From a virus: a stretch of 48,993 bases of DNA. A model generated the notes under the pieces. The model saw nothing but the letters and a program-made list of their open reading frames with translations, did no database searches and was not told the DNA's origin. A program made the position numbers and the translations under genes. The stretch spans positions 1 to 48,993 of IMG/VR virus record IMGVR_UViG_3300027734_000110; one strand, written 5' to 3'. Positions 27,943-33,570 of the stretch are shown piece after piece. Within the stretch, counting starts at the first letter, position 1. Every line of letters starts with the position of its first letter.

Positions 27943-28089
27943 TTACTTCTTTTTGCTGTTGCTGCTGTATAAATCTTTCCAAGTATCCATTACGGTACTT
28001 AACCAGAACTCATACGCTTGCTTGGTTTGGTTAGCTACAGTCTCAAACTTCTCTAATGCATCTTTATATTGCTTTTCAAAATCAAACAT
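27943..28089 (-). CDS. Phasin-like amphipathic mini-protein (48 aa)
   Basis: A longer frame extends to 28317, but I place the start at ATG 28089 with AAAGGA eight bases before it. The 48 residues (MFDFEKQYKDALEKFETVAN, then QTKQAYEFWLSTVMDTWKDL) make one amphipathic helix with the FDFEK...F......KQAYEFW look of polyhydroxyalkanoate granule phasins. Upstream DNA carries a TGC-rich GTGCACTGCAGCA segment like PhaR sites of betaproteobacterial phasin genes. The family call is from pattern memory. A virion or membrane-interacting helix is the alternative. Confidence 0.4.
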   Translation of the reverse strand: MFDFEKQYKDALEKFETVANQTKQAYEFWLSTVMDTWKDLYSSNSKKK

Positions 28090-28108
28090 GGTTTTTTCCT
28101 TTAAGTTT

Positions 28109-28124
28109 TGTGTTACATGAAACA
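28109..28124. promoter_or_regulatory. Second parS-like site
   Basis: TGTGTTACATGAAACA matches parS at 13 of 16 bases. Aligned to the other site at 16281-16296, 14 of 16 agree. It lies about 20 bases upstream of the phasin-like start, so it could also be part of that gene's promoter. Confidence 0.35.
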
Positions 28125-28219
28125 TATTATGCTGCAGTGCACCAATATTACCACAAAATTTAAGTAAAGGTTCCCCAAGGGTGACAGCCCCCACATCTAG
28201 AGTGCTGTTACCTGACCCA

Positions 28220-28240
28220 GTGTATACAGTGTGTATACAC
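28220..28240. promoter_or_regulatory. Tandem GTGTATAC palindromic boxes
   Basis: GTGTATACA and GTGTATACAC are each palindromes and repeat with an 11-base period. This is a classic arrangement for a dimeric DNA-binding regulator binding twice on one face of the helix. The regulator is not identified. Confidence 0.45.
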
Positions 28241-28320
28241 CCAGTCCTACCGGAGTTAATGTTCATTCGTTGGAAGACTTGTCTCACCCATGTATCTTCC
28301 ACTTGTGTAGTCGCCATTTA

Positions 28321-28520
28321 ACGCTACGAGGCACGCAATCAGGTGTAAACCGGCCTATGTATTATCCACGCAGCCCATGTAGGCTCTTGGTGACGTCTGG
28401 AGTACGACTGAAGTGGAGAATAGAAGATAGACGACAAAATTAATTGTCATCATCCTCGTATCATCCACTTAGCAGTAAGAACAGAATACACCAAAATAAA
28501 AAAAGGTGCAATAGAAAGAG
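28321..28520. other. Non-coding stretch, no gene seen
   Basis: No convincing ORF on either strand. A GCCTATG/CATGTAGGC pairing potential is present around 28350-28385. The end is A-rich on the plus strand, giving a T-rich tail to the leftward RNA candidate. Nothing else is supported. Confidence 0.5.
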
Positions 28521-28652
28521 AGAACCCCCAGATGGAGATATCTGAGGGTTCTGGGCGCGGGGAGCGCTGAGGAGGAGGTGAAACTTTTACCTGTGTCCAC
28601 TGCTAAATGGATACACGAGGGGATGATGCAAGAGCTAAGGCGGGGCTTAACT
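28510..28652 (-). ncRNA. Candidate small regulatory RNA with own promoter and terminator
   Basis: A leftward transcript starting near 28652 would contain several hairpins: GTGT..CCA/TGG..ACAC, GCGC-TCCCC-GCGC, and a final 12-bp stem AGAACCC.CAGAT/ATCTG.GGGTTCT at 28521-28552. A U-rich tail (CUCUUUCUAUU) and later a seven-U run follow. Between the stems lies UCACCUCCUCCU, of which UCACCUCCU is identical to the 3' tail of 16S rRNA. The RNA could pair with Shine-Dalgarno sequences. An alternative on the plus strand is a 37-codon frame from a GTG at 28579 with AGGAGG too close to the start. Confidence 0.5.
28521..28552 (-). terminator. Long hairpin, probable terminator of the small RNA
   Basis: AGAACCC pairs with GGGTTCT and CAGAT with ATCTG, one C-A mismatch between, 6-base loop. 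On the minus strand CTCTTTCTATT follows. Confidence 0.5.
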
Positions 28653-28658
28653 GTTCGC

Positions 28659-28688
28659 AGTATACCACATTATGAAAAGTATGGTCAA
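28659..28688 (-). promoter_or_regulatory. Strong sigma70-type promoter of the small RNA
   Basis: Minus-strand TTGACC (28683-28688, 5 of 6), 18-base spacer, TGG extended element and TATACT (28659-28664, 5 of 6). It begins just after the stop of the HNH-like gene and is the best promoter match noted in the window. Confidence 0.6.
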
Positions 28689-28692
28689 TAGG

Positions 28693-28986
28693 TTATTTAT
28701 GTACGTCTAACCTACCGGTTTCAAAGAGCCAGCCAATAGTTTTACGGTGAGCTTCATCCCACATCTCAACACGCTCTTCCTTGGATAGCTTGGCGCCTTG
28801 GTCTAAGTCCATATGGCATTTATAGCAAAGGGCTGCCACACGGTAATCGTGGGCTTTAATAGACCGTCCTTTGCCGTCCCGCAGCTGGTTAGAATGAGCC
28901 GCGACTATGGTTCCGTTTTCAACGTCACAATGCTGGCAAGGGCTCTGGCGGATAATTTCTAAGAGTTTTTTATTCCGGTAAATCAA
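28693..28986 (-). CDS. HNH nuclease-like zinc protein (97 aa)
   Basis: Start TTG 28986, coupled to the previous stop as TTGA; no ATG is available in frame. It contains SPCQHCDVENGTIVAAHSNQ, then GRSIKAHDYRVAALCYKCHM and DLDQGAKLSKEER. The C..C...H...H....C..CH pattern is that of HNH-type or DUF1364-like phage nucleases, with AAHSN and CHM.LDQG around the ligands. It may nick or cut DNA in recombination or packaging; catalytic proof is lacking. Confidence 0.65.
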   Translation of the reverse strand: MIYRNKKLLEIIRQSPCQHCDVENGTIVAAHSNQLRDGKGRSIKAHDYRVAALCYKCHMDLDQGAKLSKEERVEMWDEAHRKTIGWLFETGRLDVHK

Positions 28987-29138
28987 CAACGGCCATCCAT
29001 ATCTTCATCATCTAAAAGAGCTTCATAGGCCGTTTTATAGGCATCTCTCTCCTGTTTGATGCGCTCTAATTCTTTTTCCAAGGCATCTATATAAGCAAAA
29101 TGATCATTAAAATTAAAATTTTCAATGACGAGTTTCAT
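28983..29138 (-). CDS. Small helical protein (51 aa)
   Basis: ATG 29138 gives MKLVIENFNFNDHFAYIDAL, then EKELERIKQERDAYKTAYEA, a coiled-coil-like helix with an acidic tail. It is coupled to the HNH-like gene through TTGA and overlaps the preceding gene by 17 bases. No function is recognised. Confidence 0.6.
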   Translation of the reverse strand: MKLVIENFNFNDHFAYIDALEKELERIKQERDAYKTAYEALLDDEDMDGRC

Positions 29139-29361
29139 GTTTTAGCTCCAATTCCATAATGCGGTTGGCCATCCAGCGAATTTTATCCGTTAATTCCGTG
29201 ATATCTTTTTGATATCTTAGAATCATTTGGCCGGTTTCTTGAATTGCCTGCCCAAAATCCACTGCTAAATCCTGCATTGCTTCTCCGTTTTCATAGGAGT
29301 CTTCAAAAGGATTCTGGCCAAGCGCGTAAAGTTCTTCGGAAAGTTCTATTAAGCGGTTCAT
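29122..29361 (-). CDS. Helical hypothetical protein (79 aa)
   Basis: A charged helical protein (IELSEELYALGQNPFEDSYE, then RYQKDITELTDKIRWMANRI). It overlaps the next gene by 17 bases and the previous by 4. The C-terminal half has heptad repeats. No family known to me. Confidence 0.65.
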   Translation of the reverse strand: MNRLIELSEELYALGQNPFEDSYENGEAMQDLAVDFGQAIQETGQMILRYQKDITELTDKIRWMANRIMELELKHETRH

Positions 29362-29552
29362 TGTCTGGTATGTTTCCTGTCCATGATCTTAATCAGTTCC
29401 TCAACTTCTTCTTCATCAAGAGGCCGGGAATCTTCTTCAAATGAATCATCTTCAACCGACCGGATAACGTCCTCAACCAGAGCATCAAGCTCTTCTTGAC
29501 TTAGTTCAAGGTCATCAAAACAACCGGGGGCGAAAATGATTTTTTTAGGCAT
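29358..29552 (-). CDS. Strongly acidic hypothetical protein (64 aa)
   Basis: A 64-residue protein with about one third Asp/Glu (LSQEELDALVEDVIRSVEDD, LDEEEVEELIKIMD). Acidic helices of this type can mimic DNA, as in some anti-restriction or nucleoid-blocking proteins, but no specific motif identifies it. Coupled to neighbours by small overlaps. Confidence 0.6.
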   Translation of the reverse strand: MPKKIIFAPGCFDDLELSQEELDALVEDVIRSVEDDSFEEDSRPLDEEEVEELIKIMDRKHTRQ

Positions 29553-29820
29553 TTTTTACAGGTCTTATAAAGGAATTAAGTCTATGAGCCATTATAGGAT
29601 AGTCGTAAAAATTTCTTTCATCAAGCAGGCTTGGGATATCGTTGTAAAAAATCTCCCCTTCCTCATTTTTATAGGCTGTGGTAATGAATGACATAGGCTC
29701 TTTGGCGTGCAATTCATATAAAACCTCATCAATTTTTTTAACTGTTTCCTTTAGCGTCCCGTTTTTTCTCCCCTTGCTGCTTGCTTCTACTAGCTTTTGT
29801 CTTGCTTGTTGGCTTAACAT
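29545..29820 (-). CDS. Phage family 'KGRKNG...IDE.LYE' protein (91 aa)
   Basis: The sequence KLVEASSKGRKNGTLKETVK, KIDEVLYELHAKEPMSFITT, DIPSLLDERNFYDYPIMAHR is one I recognise as a recurring phage protein with no assigned function. Its N-terminal 27 codons overlap the upstream gene by 83 bases in another frame. The basic first helix could bind nucleic acid. Confidence 0.65.
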   Translation of the reverse strand: MLSQQARQKLVEASSKGRKNGTLKETVKKIDEVLYELHAKEPMSFITTAYKNEEGEIFYNDIPSLLDERNFYDYPIMAHRLNSFIRPVKNA

Positions 29821-29986
29821 TTTTCATCTCCTCTGTTACAAATGATTCTGAAGTGTCAACTGAGCGCTTCAGTACTGCTAAAAAACCTTCTCCAATAAAA
29901 AACTCTTTTGCATCATTGTCCATTTCCATCCAGACAATGGCAGAACCATCCTCCATTTCTTTCATTTTTTCAACTTTGATTATCAT
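29738..29986 (-). CDS. Hypothetical phage protein (82 aa)
   Basis: It starts MIIKVEKMKEMEDGSAIVWM, then EMDNDAKEFFIGEGFLAVLK, a pattern (DGSA...E.D...K.FLI..GF..IL) often seen in small phage proteins. The C-terminal 30 residues are basic and low-complexity, and share DNA with the next gene in another frame. Both frames have family-like sequence, so the long overlap seems real. Confidence 0.65.
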   Translation of the reverse strand: MIIKVEKMKEMEDGSAIVWMEMDNDAKEFFIGEGFLAVLKRSVDTSESFVTEEMKNVKPTSKTKASRSKQQGEKKRDAKGNS

Positions 29987-30194
29987 GATTTTCCTTGAAT
30001 TTGAGTACTGGTTTATCTAATGCTTCTAAAGCCCAACCAACATAAGTACGTATCTCTTCTTTGTTTTCACCAGACATTGTGGCCGGCGTATAGCCCAAAG
30101 GTTTACCCATGGTGTCATAAAACACTTCACACACTTCAATGCATTCTTCCCCATCGGGTTCCGATACATCTACTAATCTAAGATTCCAAGTCAT
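29970..30194 (-). CDS. 'MTWN.R...' conserved phage protein (74 aa)
   Basis: It begins MTWNLRLVDVSEPDGEECIE, then VCEVFYDTMGKPLGYTPATM, and ends with a helix EEIRTYVGWALEALDKPVLK. The start, the EV.YD..GKP.GYT strand pair and the LEALDKPVL end mark a widespread phage/prophage family of unknown function. It overlaps the next gene by 17 bases. Confidence 0.7.
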   Translation of the reverse strand: MTWNLRLVDVSEPDGEECIEVCEVFYDTMGKPLGYTPATMSGENKEEIRTYVGWALEALDKPVLKFKENHDNQS

Positions 30195-30311
30195 TTAACT
30201 ATTCCTTATAAATTTAACCAGTTCACCAAACTCTAAAATACCCCAGACTACCCACCATCCCCAAGCGGCATCTCCGTAATACAAAAAGAAAGCAGTAAGT
30301 AATCCTAACAT
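30195..30311 (-). CDS. Membrane micropeptide (38 aa)
   Basis: ATG 30311 to TAA 30195 gives 38 residues with an aromatic, hydrophobic centre (AFFLYYGDAAWGWWVVWGIL) and a short basic end. It fills the gap between two genes exactly, ending one base before the next start codon. One membrane span is likely. No function assigned. Confidence 0.45.
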   Translation of the reverse strand: MLGLLTAFFLYYGDAAWGWWVVWGILEFGELVKFIRNS

Positions 30312-30315
30312 TTTA

Positions 30316-30552
30316 TTATCCTATGTGGTGAGCTTTTTCAATAGCGCGGGCAAATTCATAACGGTCTGTATATTGTTTGCTAATTTCCATTATTTTATCT
30401 TTGGTCAAAGGTTTTTCTTTTACATGGTCAAGAATATTTCTAACTTGACTGTATTGATCAGAAACCATGCTGCTTAAAATTTTAAACTGGTCTTCTTGCG
30501 AAAAAATGCCCGCTGCAATTAATCTATCTTCAGTTGTAAAAGTTGTCATCAT
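30316..30552 (-). CDS. Helical hypothetical protein (78 aa)
   Basis: The body EDRLIAAGIFSQEDQFKILS, then YTDRYEFARAIEKAHHIG, has a C-terminal FARAIE helix like the one in the 30904-31206 protein (IEFARAILRRAQ). These helices are common at the C-terminus of small phage proteins. ATG 30549 is an equal start candidate given the GGAGA site. Confidence 0.6.
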   Translation of the reverse strand: MMTTFTTEDRLIAAGIFSQEDQFKILSSMVSDQYSQVRNILDHVKEKPLTKDKIMEISKQYTDRYEFARAIEKAHHIG

Positions 30553-30557
30553 TTCTC

Positions 30558-30704
30558 CTATTTAGTTGCCATTAAATACAAACCCACATTGCCAAGAGCA
30601 TAACCAAAATAGCAAATAGCCATGCCCAAGTTACCTTTGAAATACTGCTCTGCCGATATATATGCATATATTGCTCCTGTTAAAATAATTAACCAACCAC
30701 TCAT
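30558..30704 (-). CDS. Two-span membrane protein (48 aa)
   Basis: I choose ATG 30704, which overlaps the upstream stop as ATGA. The residues (MSGWLIILTGAIYAYISAEQ, FKGNLGMAICYFGYALGNVG) form two membrane helices joined by a short loop with YFKGN. This two-helix pattern recurs in small phage membrane proteins. It could be a holin-like or envelope-modifying protein; its early position argues against lysis. Confidence 0.6.
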   Translation of the reverse strand: MSGWLIILTGAIYAYISAEQYFKGNLGMAICYFGYALGNVGLYLMATK

Positions 30705-30907
30705 TTGCCTACCCGTTTTTGAATTTCTCGGTCTAGGTACCACCGCGCTTTACGCAGATCTTCTATGTCATCATTCTTAAGATCGGCACGCCAGATGTAT
30801 TTAATAGCATTGCCAAGACAAAAACCCATATGTTCAGCAATTTGAATGCACTCAATACCGGAAGGATGTGTCGTGTAATGTTTTGGATGGTTTACTGGGT
30901 CATTCAT
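30701..30907 (-). CDS. DUF3310 protein (68 aa)
   Basis: It starts MNDPVNHPKHYTTHPSGIEC, then IQIAEHMGFCLGNAIKYIWR and DLRKARWYLDREIQ. This is the DUF3310 family (V.HP.HY......ECI.....F..GNAIKYI.R...K....DL.KA..YL), common in phages of many hosts. It is sometimes annotated as nucleotide-kinase-like, but a function is not proven. It is coupled on both sides through 4-base overlaps. Confidence 0.85.
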   Translation of the reverse strand: MNDPVNHPKHYTTHPSGIECIQIAEHMGFCLGNAIKYIWRADLKNDDIEDLRKARWYLDREIQKRVGK

Positions 30908-31206
30908 TTCTCTTGTGCCCTTCTTAGTATTGCTCTAGCAAATTCAATATCGCCATTCCATCTGTGCTGATAGGCTAATTCTTTTATTTCATCATCTGTT
31001 AGTGTCTTTGCTGGATAACTAACATACTCACCAGCCATATGACTAGCGGTGCGATCAAATGATTCGTCTGGTATATGCCTTTGTAAATCAGATAAATCAT
31101 CTTGTAATTGCCGTAGCATGGGAATAGTTTGTTCTTTAACCAGTCTTGCAATTTTACTAATGCTTTTGGCATTTTCCAGTTCATTAGATAACTCGTATGC
31201 GTTCAT
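30904..31206 (-). CDS. Helical hypothetical protein (100 aa)
   Basis: The first half is coiled-coil-like (ELSNELENAKSISKIARLVK, MLRQLQDDLSDLQRHIPD). The second half has LTDDEIKELAYQHRWNGDIE, then FARAILRRAQEK, the LT.EEI..LA......D...FARAI small phage domain. Function unknown. Confidence 0.65.
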   Translation of the reverse strand: MNAYELSNELENAKSISKIARLVKEQTIPMLRQLQDDLSDLQRHIPDESFDRTASHMAGEYVSYPAKTLTDDEIKELAYQHRWNGDIEFARAILRRAQEK

Positions 31207-31394
31207 TTTTTAGACTCATATTTACGTGAACTTTTCTTTTCTTGGCAACTTAAACATAACCAGCGGCGAATTTTTTCCCCAACCATTCCACCGCCAACCG
31301 TAGGTTTCATAGTTTGGCAGCTGGTGCAAAATCGTTTGGAGTCTTCTAAAGAGTCTAAATCTACTAATCCGGCAAATGGTATGGGTTCAATCAT
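31203..31394 (-). CDS. Zinc-ribbon-like small protein (63 aa)
   Basis: Two cysteine pairs (RFCTSCQTMKP and WLCLSCQEKKS, about 20 residues apart) predict a zinc ribbon, preceded by an acidic stretch (LVDLDSLEDSK) and ending basic. Proteins of this form are common in phages and may bind nucleic acid or polymerase. Both ends overlap neighbours by 4 bases. Confidence 0.65.
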   Translation of the reverse strand: MIEPIPFAGLVDLDSLEDSKRFCTSCQTMKPTVGGGMVGEKIRRWLCLSCQEKKSSRKYESKK

Positions 31395-31567
31395 TTTGCT
31401 TTCCTTCGTTTAATAGCCGGCAAACCAATTTCCGGGTTTGGTTTACGAGCTTCTAACATTTCGTCTGCCATTTCCCAAATTATTTTTGGATCTACCTCTT
31501 TATATTTCATCAGCATACCAACTGAAAGAAACATGGCAAAACAATCTCTTAGGTCTTGATCATTCAT
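31391..31567 (-). CDS. 'ARKPNPEIGLP' small phage protein (58 aa)
   Basis: ATG 31567 gives MNDQDLRDCFAMFLSVGMLM, then EMADEMLEARKPNPEIGLPA. The ADEMLEARKP helix and basic tail belong to a common small phage family related to the MNLRDYFA type seen at 22131. It is coupled on both sides (ATGA overlaps). Confidence 0.65.
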   Translation of the reverse strand: MNDQDLRDCFAMFLSVGMLMKYKEVDPKIIWEMADEMLEARKPNPEIGLPAIKRRKAK

Positions 31568-31842
31568 TTGTGCAATCCCTCAATTTGTTCTGTCAATATG
31601 GCTCCCAAGTCTTTACCTTTTACGGCAATCATTTGGGCCTCATTGCAGGCATACACCAGTTTTGCTGCATCCTTAACCGCTTTGTTATATCCACTGGTAA
31701 AAGCATCATTACCGTCAATAATCATATCTATAGCGTCCCGAATCAAAGCGGATGCCTTTCTTTCCTTGGCCAGTTTTTTCAACTTTTTGTGCTGGCCTTC
31801 CGGAAGATAAACAGAGTATGGTATTAGTTTTTTTTGTTCCAT
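31564..31842 (-). CDS. Ribbon-helix-helix-like DNA-binding protein (92 aa)
   Basis: The N-terminal part LIPYSVYLPEGQHKKLKKLA, then KASALIRDAIDMII, fits a ribbon-helix-helix (Arc/MetJ-type) fold: a strand with alternating residues, then two helices with S.LIRDAI. The C-terminal half is helical, with MIAVKGKDLGAILTEQIEGL, which recurs in phage relatives. It is likely a dimeric repressor or accessory factor; the operator is not known. Confidence 0.65.
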   Translation of the reverse strand: MEQKKLIPYSVYLPEGQHKKLKKLAKERKASALIRDAIDMIIDGNDAFTSGYNKAVKDAAKLVYACNEAQMIAVKGKDLGAILTEQIEGLHK

Positions 31843-32249
31843 TGATTAAATTCCTGTATGACTTTATCTAAAAGTTTTTGAGCCGCCTCATTGGTTTTAA
31901 GATCAGACCGAGATGGAATGTTTAAGTATTCTCTTAACCACTCTGTGGCCTCGGTTTCGCTTTCTTCCATAATTTGGTTTTCGTCAAATAAAAACTTCCA
32001 GAATAAAGAGTTTTTGCAAAGCATCCCTGCGGCACGAACATACTTGTCGTGTTCTTTTCTCTCTAATGGTTGCTCATTGTCGCCAATCCGAACCATCACA
32101 ACCATGTACCGCGACCCGACAAAGTCCCGAAGAAGTTCTTCAGGAGCATCGTCAGGGTGCAGCGAGAGCGTTAGTACATAACCAGTCTTGTCCTGTTTAA
32201 GAGCTACTTTACAGCCTTCAAACTGAATGCTATTCAAGATTATTCCCAA
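31824..32249 (-). CDS. Conserved phage hypothetical protein (141 aa)
   Basis: It begins with strands (VALKQDKTGYVLTLSLHPDD), then ELLRDFVGSRYMVVMVRIGD. The L.LHPDD.P..LL.D.VG.RYMV..VR.GD.E.P pattern is shared by phage proteins found near recombination genes. A helical C-terminal half follows. No catalytic motif. It overlaps the RHH gene by 19 bases and the next by 10 bases. Confidence 0.7.
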   Translation of the reverse strand: MGIILNSIQFEGCKVALKQDKTGYVLTLSLHPDDAPEELLRDFVGSRYMVVMVRIGDNEQPLERKEHDKYVRAAGMLCKNSLFWKFLFDENQIMEESETEATEWLREYLNIPSRSDLKTNEAAQKLLDKVIQEFNQWNKKN

Positions 32250-32518
32250 GGGTTGCTGTTGGTTGCTTCTGCTGGTTTCTCATAAGGCTCAGACGCGGCC
32301 AAAGATAAGAACTTCAAACCATCTTTAGATTCTTTTTTCCAAGCGCCTAAAGAAATCTTAACAGTTGCACCTTTAGATTTATCCATCATCTGGATTAAGA
32401 ATGTTTTGTCTAAATGCACATCCCCGCGCATATCTGGATACTTATCGGTCTTTTTCTCGTTGTTTGGAAACAAAGCGCCGGTGTTTGGTTTAACTTCAAA
32501 AGGTTTTTCGTAAGACAT
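32240..32518 (-). CDS. Possible DNA-metabolism accessory protein (92 aa)
   Basis: The sequence has VKPNTGALFPNNEKKTDKYP, then a beta-barrel-like stretch HLDKTFLIQMMDKSKGATVK and LKFLSLAASEP. It ends with a polar tail closing NPWE. The NTG.LF.N..K....P...G pattern followed by small strands resembles DUF736-like phage proteins near recombinases. An SSB-like role is possible but not shown. It is 2 bases after the ERF gene. Confidence 0.55.
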   Translation of the reverse strand: MSYEKPFEVKPNTGALFPNNEKKTDKYPDMRGDVHLDKTFLIQMMDKSKGATVKISLGAWKKESKDGLKFLSLAASEPYEKPAEATNSNPWE

Positions 32519-32520
32519 AA

Positions 32521-33201
32521 TTACTCCTTAAATGAATTTTTAACTTCGGTAAATTTAGCCATCATCTCTTTAAAAAAGATGGCATCTTCTGTTTTGACGG
32601 TATCAAATAGAACTTTGTTCTTTTTAAATATCGCCATTACATCTTCTTCATTGGAACAAAGATCAAGCAACATAAATGATGATGTCTTAATCATTTGTAG
32701 CCAATCGGATACAGCACCCTCTGGTACAGCTGGGGCTACGATCTGCCACTCACCTTTTTGGCCAGCAATAGGTGCCTTGATCGGAACGACCTTTGCTGGC
32801 TCAGGCTTTTTTACTGGCTCATCCTTTCCCATTACCGAGTCTAGGGCGTCATGCTCCACAATTTCAAAAGCATTAGTCCATAGATAGCGGCGAAGGTAGG
32901 TCTGCACGGCTCCCAAGTTTTGCACATCGTGACAACCCTTGAGCGCAGCTGACGCCATTGGAGAGGTGAACGTAATAAACTGGCCAGCGTCCTCCACATC
33001 GTAAATGGTCAAATACGCTGTATCGCCGGTAAACGATACGGCACCGCACAAACCCACCTTATTGCAGATACTTTGAATCGCCGGCAAAAAATCACCGAGT
33101 TCAAAATACTCATAACCAGCAAACTTATTCTTGCCCGATTTTTTTAATTGCGTTGACTGCAGAATTATTCTGGCATCTTGCAATTTCTTGTACACACTCA
33201 T
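32521..33201 (-). CDS. ERF family single-strand annealing recombinase
   Basis: A 226-residue protein with the ERF core: LKKSGKNKFAGYEYFELGDF, then LPAIQSICNKVGLCG, strands with LTIYDVEDAGQFITFTSPMA, and GCHDVQNLGAVQTYLRRYLW. ERF proteins anneal complementary strands during phage recombination. A 90-residue helical tail follows and could bind partners. The gene sits with the RecB-like nuclease and upstream of RusA, forming a recombination set. GAGGTAGAAA before ATG 33201 supports the start, although the upstream gene overlaps it by 77 bases. Confidence 0.85.
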   Translation of the reverse strand: MSVYKKLQDARIILQSTQLKKSGKNKFAGYEYFELGDFLPAIQSICNKVGLCGAVSFTGDTAYLTIYDVEDAGQFITFTSPMASAALKGCHDVQNLGAVQTYLRRYLWTNAFEIVEHDALDSVMGKDEPVKKPEPAKVVPIKAPIAGQKGEWQIVAPAVPEGAVSDWLQMIKTSSFMLLDLCSNEEDVMAIFKKNKVLFDTVKTEDAIFFKEMMAKFTEVKNSFKE

Positions 33202-33352
33202 TTTCTACCTCTCTGTAAAGTTCATTTAACTCCCCTATTGCATCTTGAATGCAATCCAACTTTGTTACTGGATCCAACCTTGAAAGCCCCTCATAAAATA
33301 CAATCTGGGCTCCACCAATTGCCGAATCATATGCAAACTCAAACAATTTCAT
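33125..33352 (-). CDS. Hypothetical protein overlapping the ERF gene (75 aa)
   Basis: ATG 33352 with GGAG before it gives MKLFEFAYDSAIGGAQIVFY, then a helical centre (LDCIQDAIGELNELYREVEN). Its last 25 codons overlap the first part of ERF in another frame. I do not recognise the family. The long overlap makes coupled translation probable. Confidence 0.55.
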   Translation of the reverse strand: MKLFEFAYDSAIGGAQIVFYEGLSRLDPVTKLDCIQDAIGELNELYREVENECVQEIARCQNNSAVNAIKKIGQE

Positions 33353-33363
33353 ATTTACTCCAA

Positions 33364-33570
33364 TTAGAGTTTGGAAATTCTTGTAAAGTAAATTCCCAAT
33401 CTTTGCTTAATTAAACCAACATCATCCCAGTAAGCAGTTGTCTTGGTTTCAAGCAATGGCTTAATACGAAGATTGCGTTTAATAAAGTCTTTATTGATTT
33501 GAATCCCAAGCTCTTTATTAAGTTGACCAGTAACCATTGGTGTATTTTTAAATGTTTCTTGCTTTCTCAT
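33364..33570 (-). CDS. Hypothetical basic protein (68 aa)
   Basis: The frame extends upstream, but ATG 33570, overlapping the nuclease stop as ATGA and preceded by AAGGAAAGA, is the likely start. The sequence MRKQETFKNTPMVTGQLNKE, then DFIKRNLRIKPLLETKTTAY, is basic with one possible helix-turn-helix (MVTGQLNKELGIQINKDFIK), similar to excisionase-like or phage regulatory helices. Function unresolved. Confidence 0.55.
   Translation of the reverse strand: MRKQETFKNTPMVTGQLNKELGIQINKDFIKRNLRIKPLLETKTTAYWDDVGLIKQRLGIYFTRISKL

Larger units (their letters stand above)
28090..28320 (-). promoter_or_regulatory. Leader of the phasin-like gene with parS-like and GTGTATAC sites
   Basis: Non-coding by my reading. 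It holds a parS-like 16-mer at 28109-28124, a PhaR-like GTGCACTGCAGCA segment near 28130 (read on the minus strand), and two palindromic GTGTATAC boxes at 28220-28227 and 28231-28238. The boxes are 11 bases apart, one helix turn. An in-frame 76-codon extension of the mini-gene spans it but has no ribosome-binding site and odd composition. Confidence 0.45.

Noticed and set aside
27943-28317. 124-residue version of the phasin-like gene
   Set aside because: The extra N-terminal part has no ribosome-binding site, covers palindromic regulatory boxes and a PhaR-like element, and reads unlike a protein; ATG 28089 has a good site.
28579-28692. 37-codon plus-strand ORF from GTG 28579 with AGGAGG upstream
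   Set aside because: The AGGAGG is too close to the GTG, the frame runs across a strong opposite promoter and hairpins, and no family is recognised. It remains the main alternative to the small RNA.
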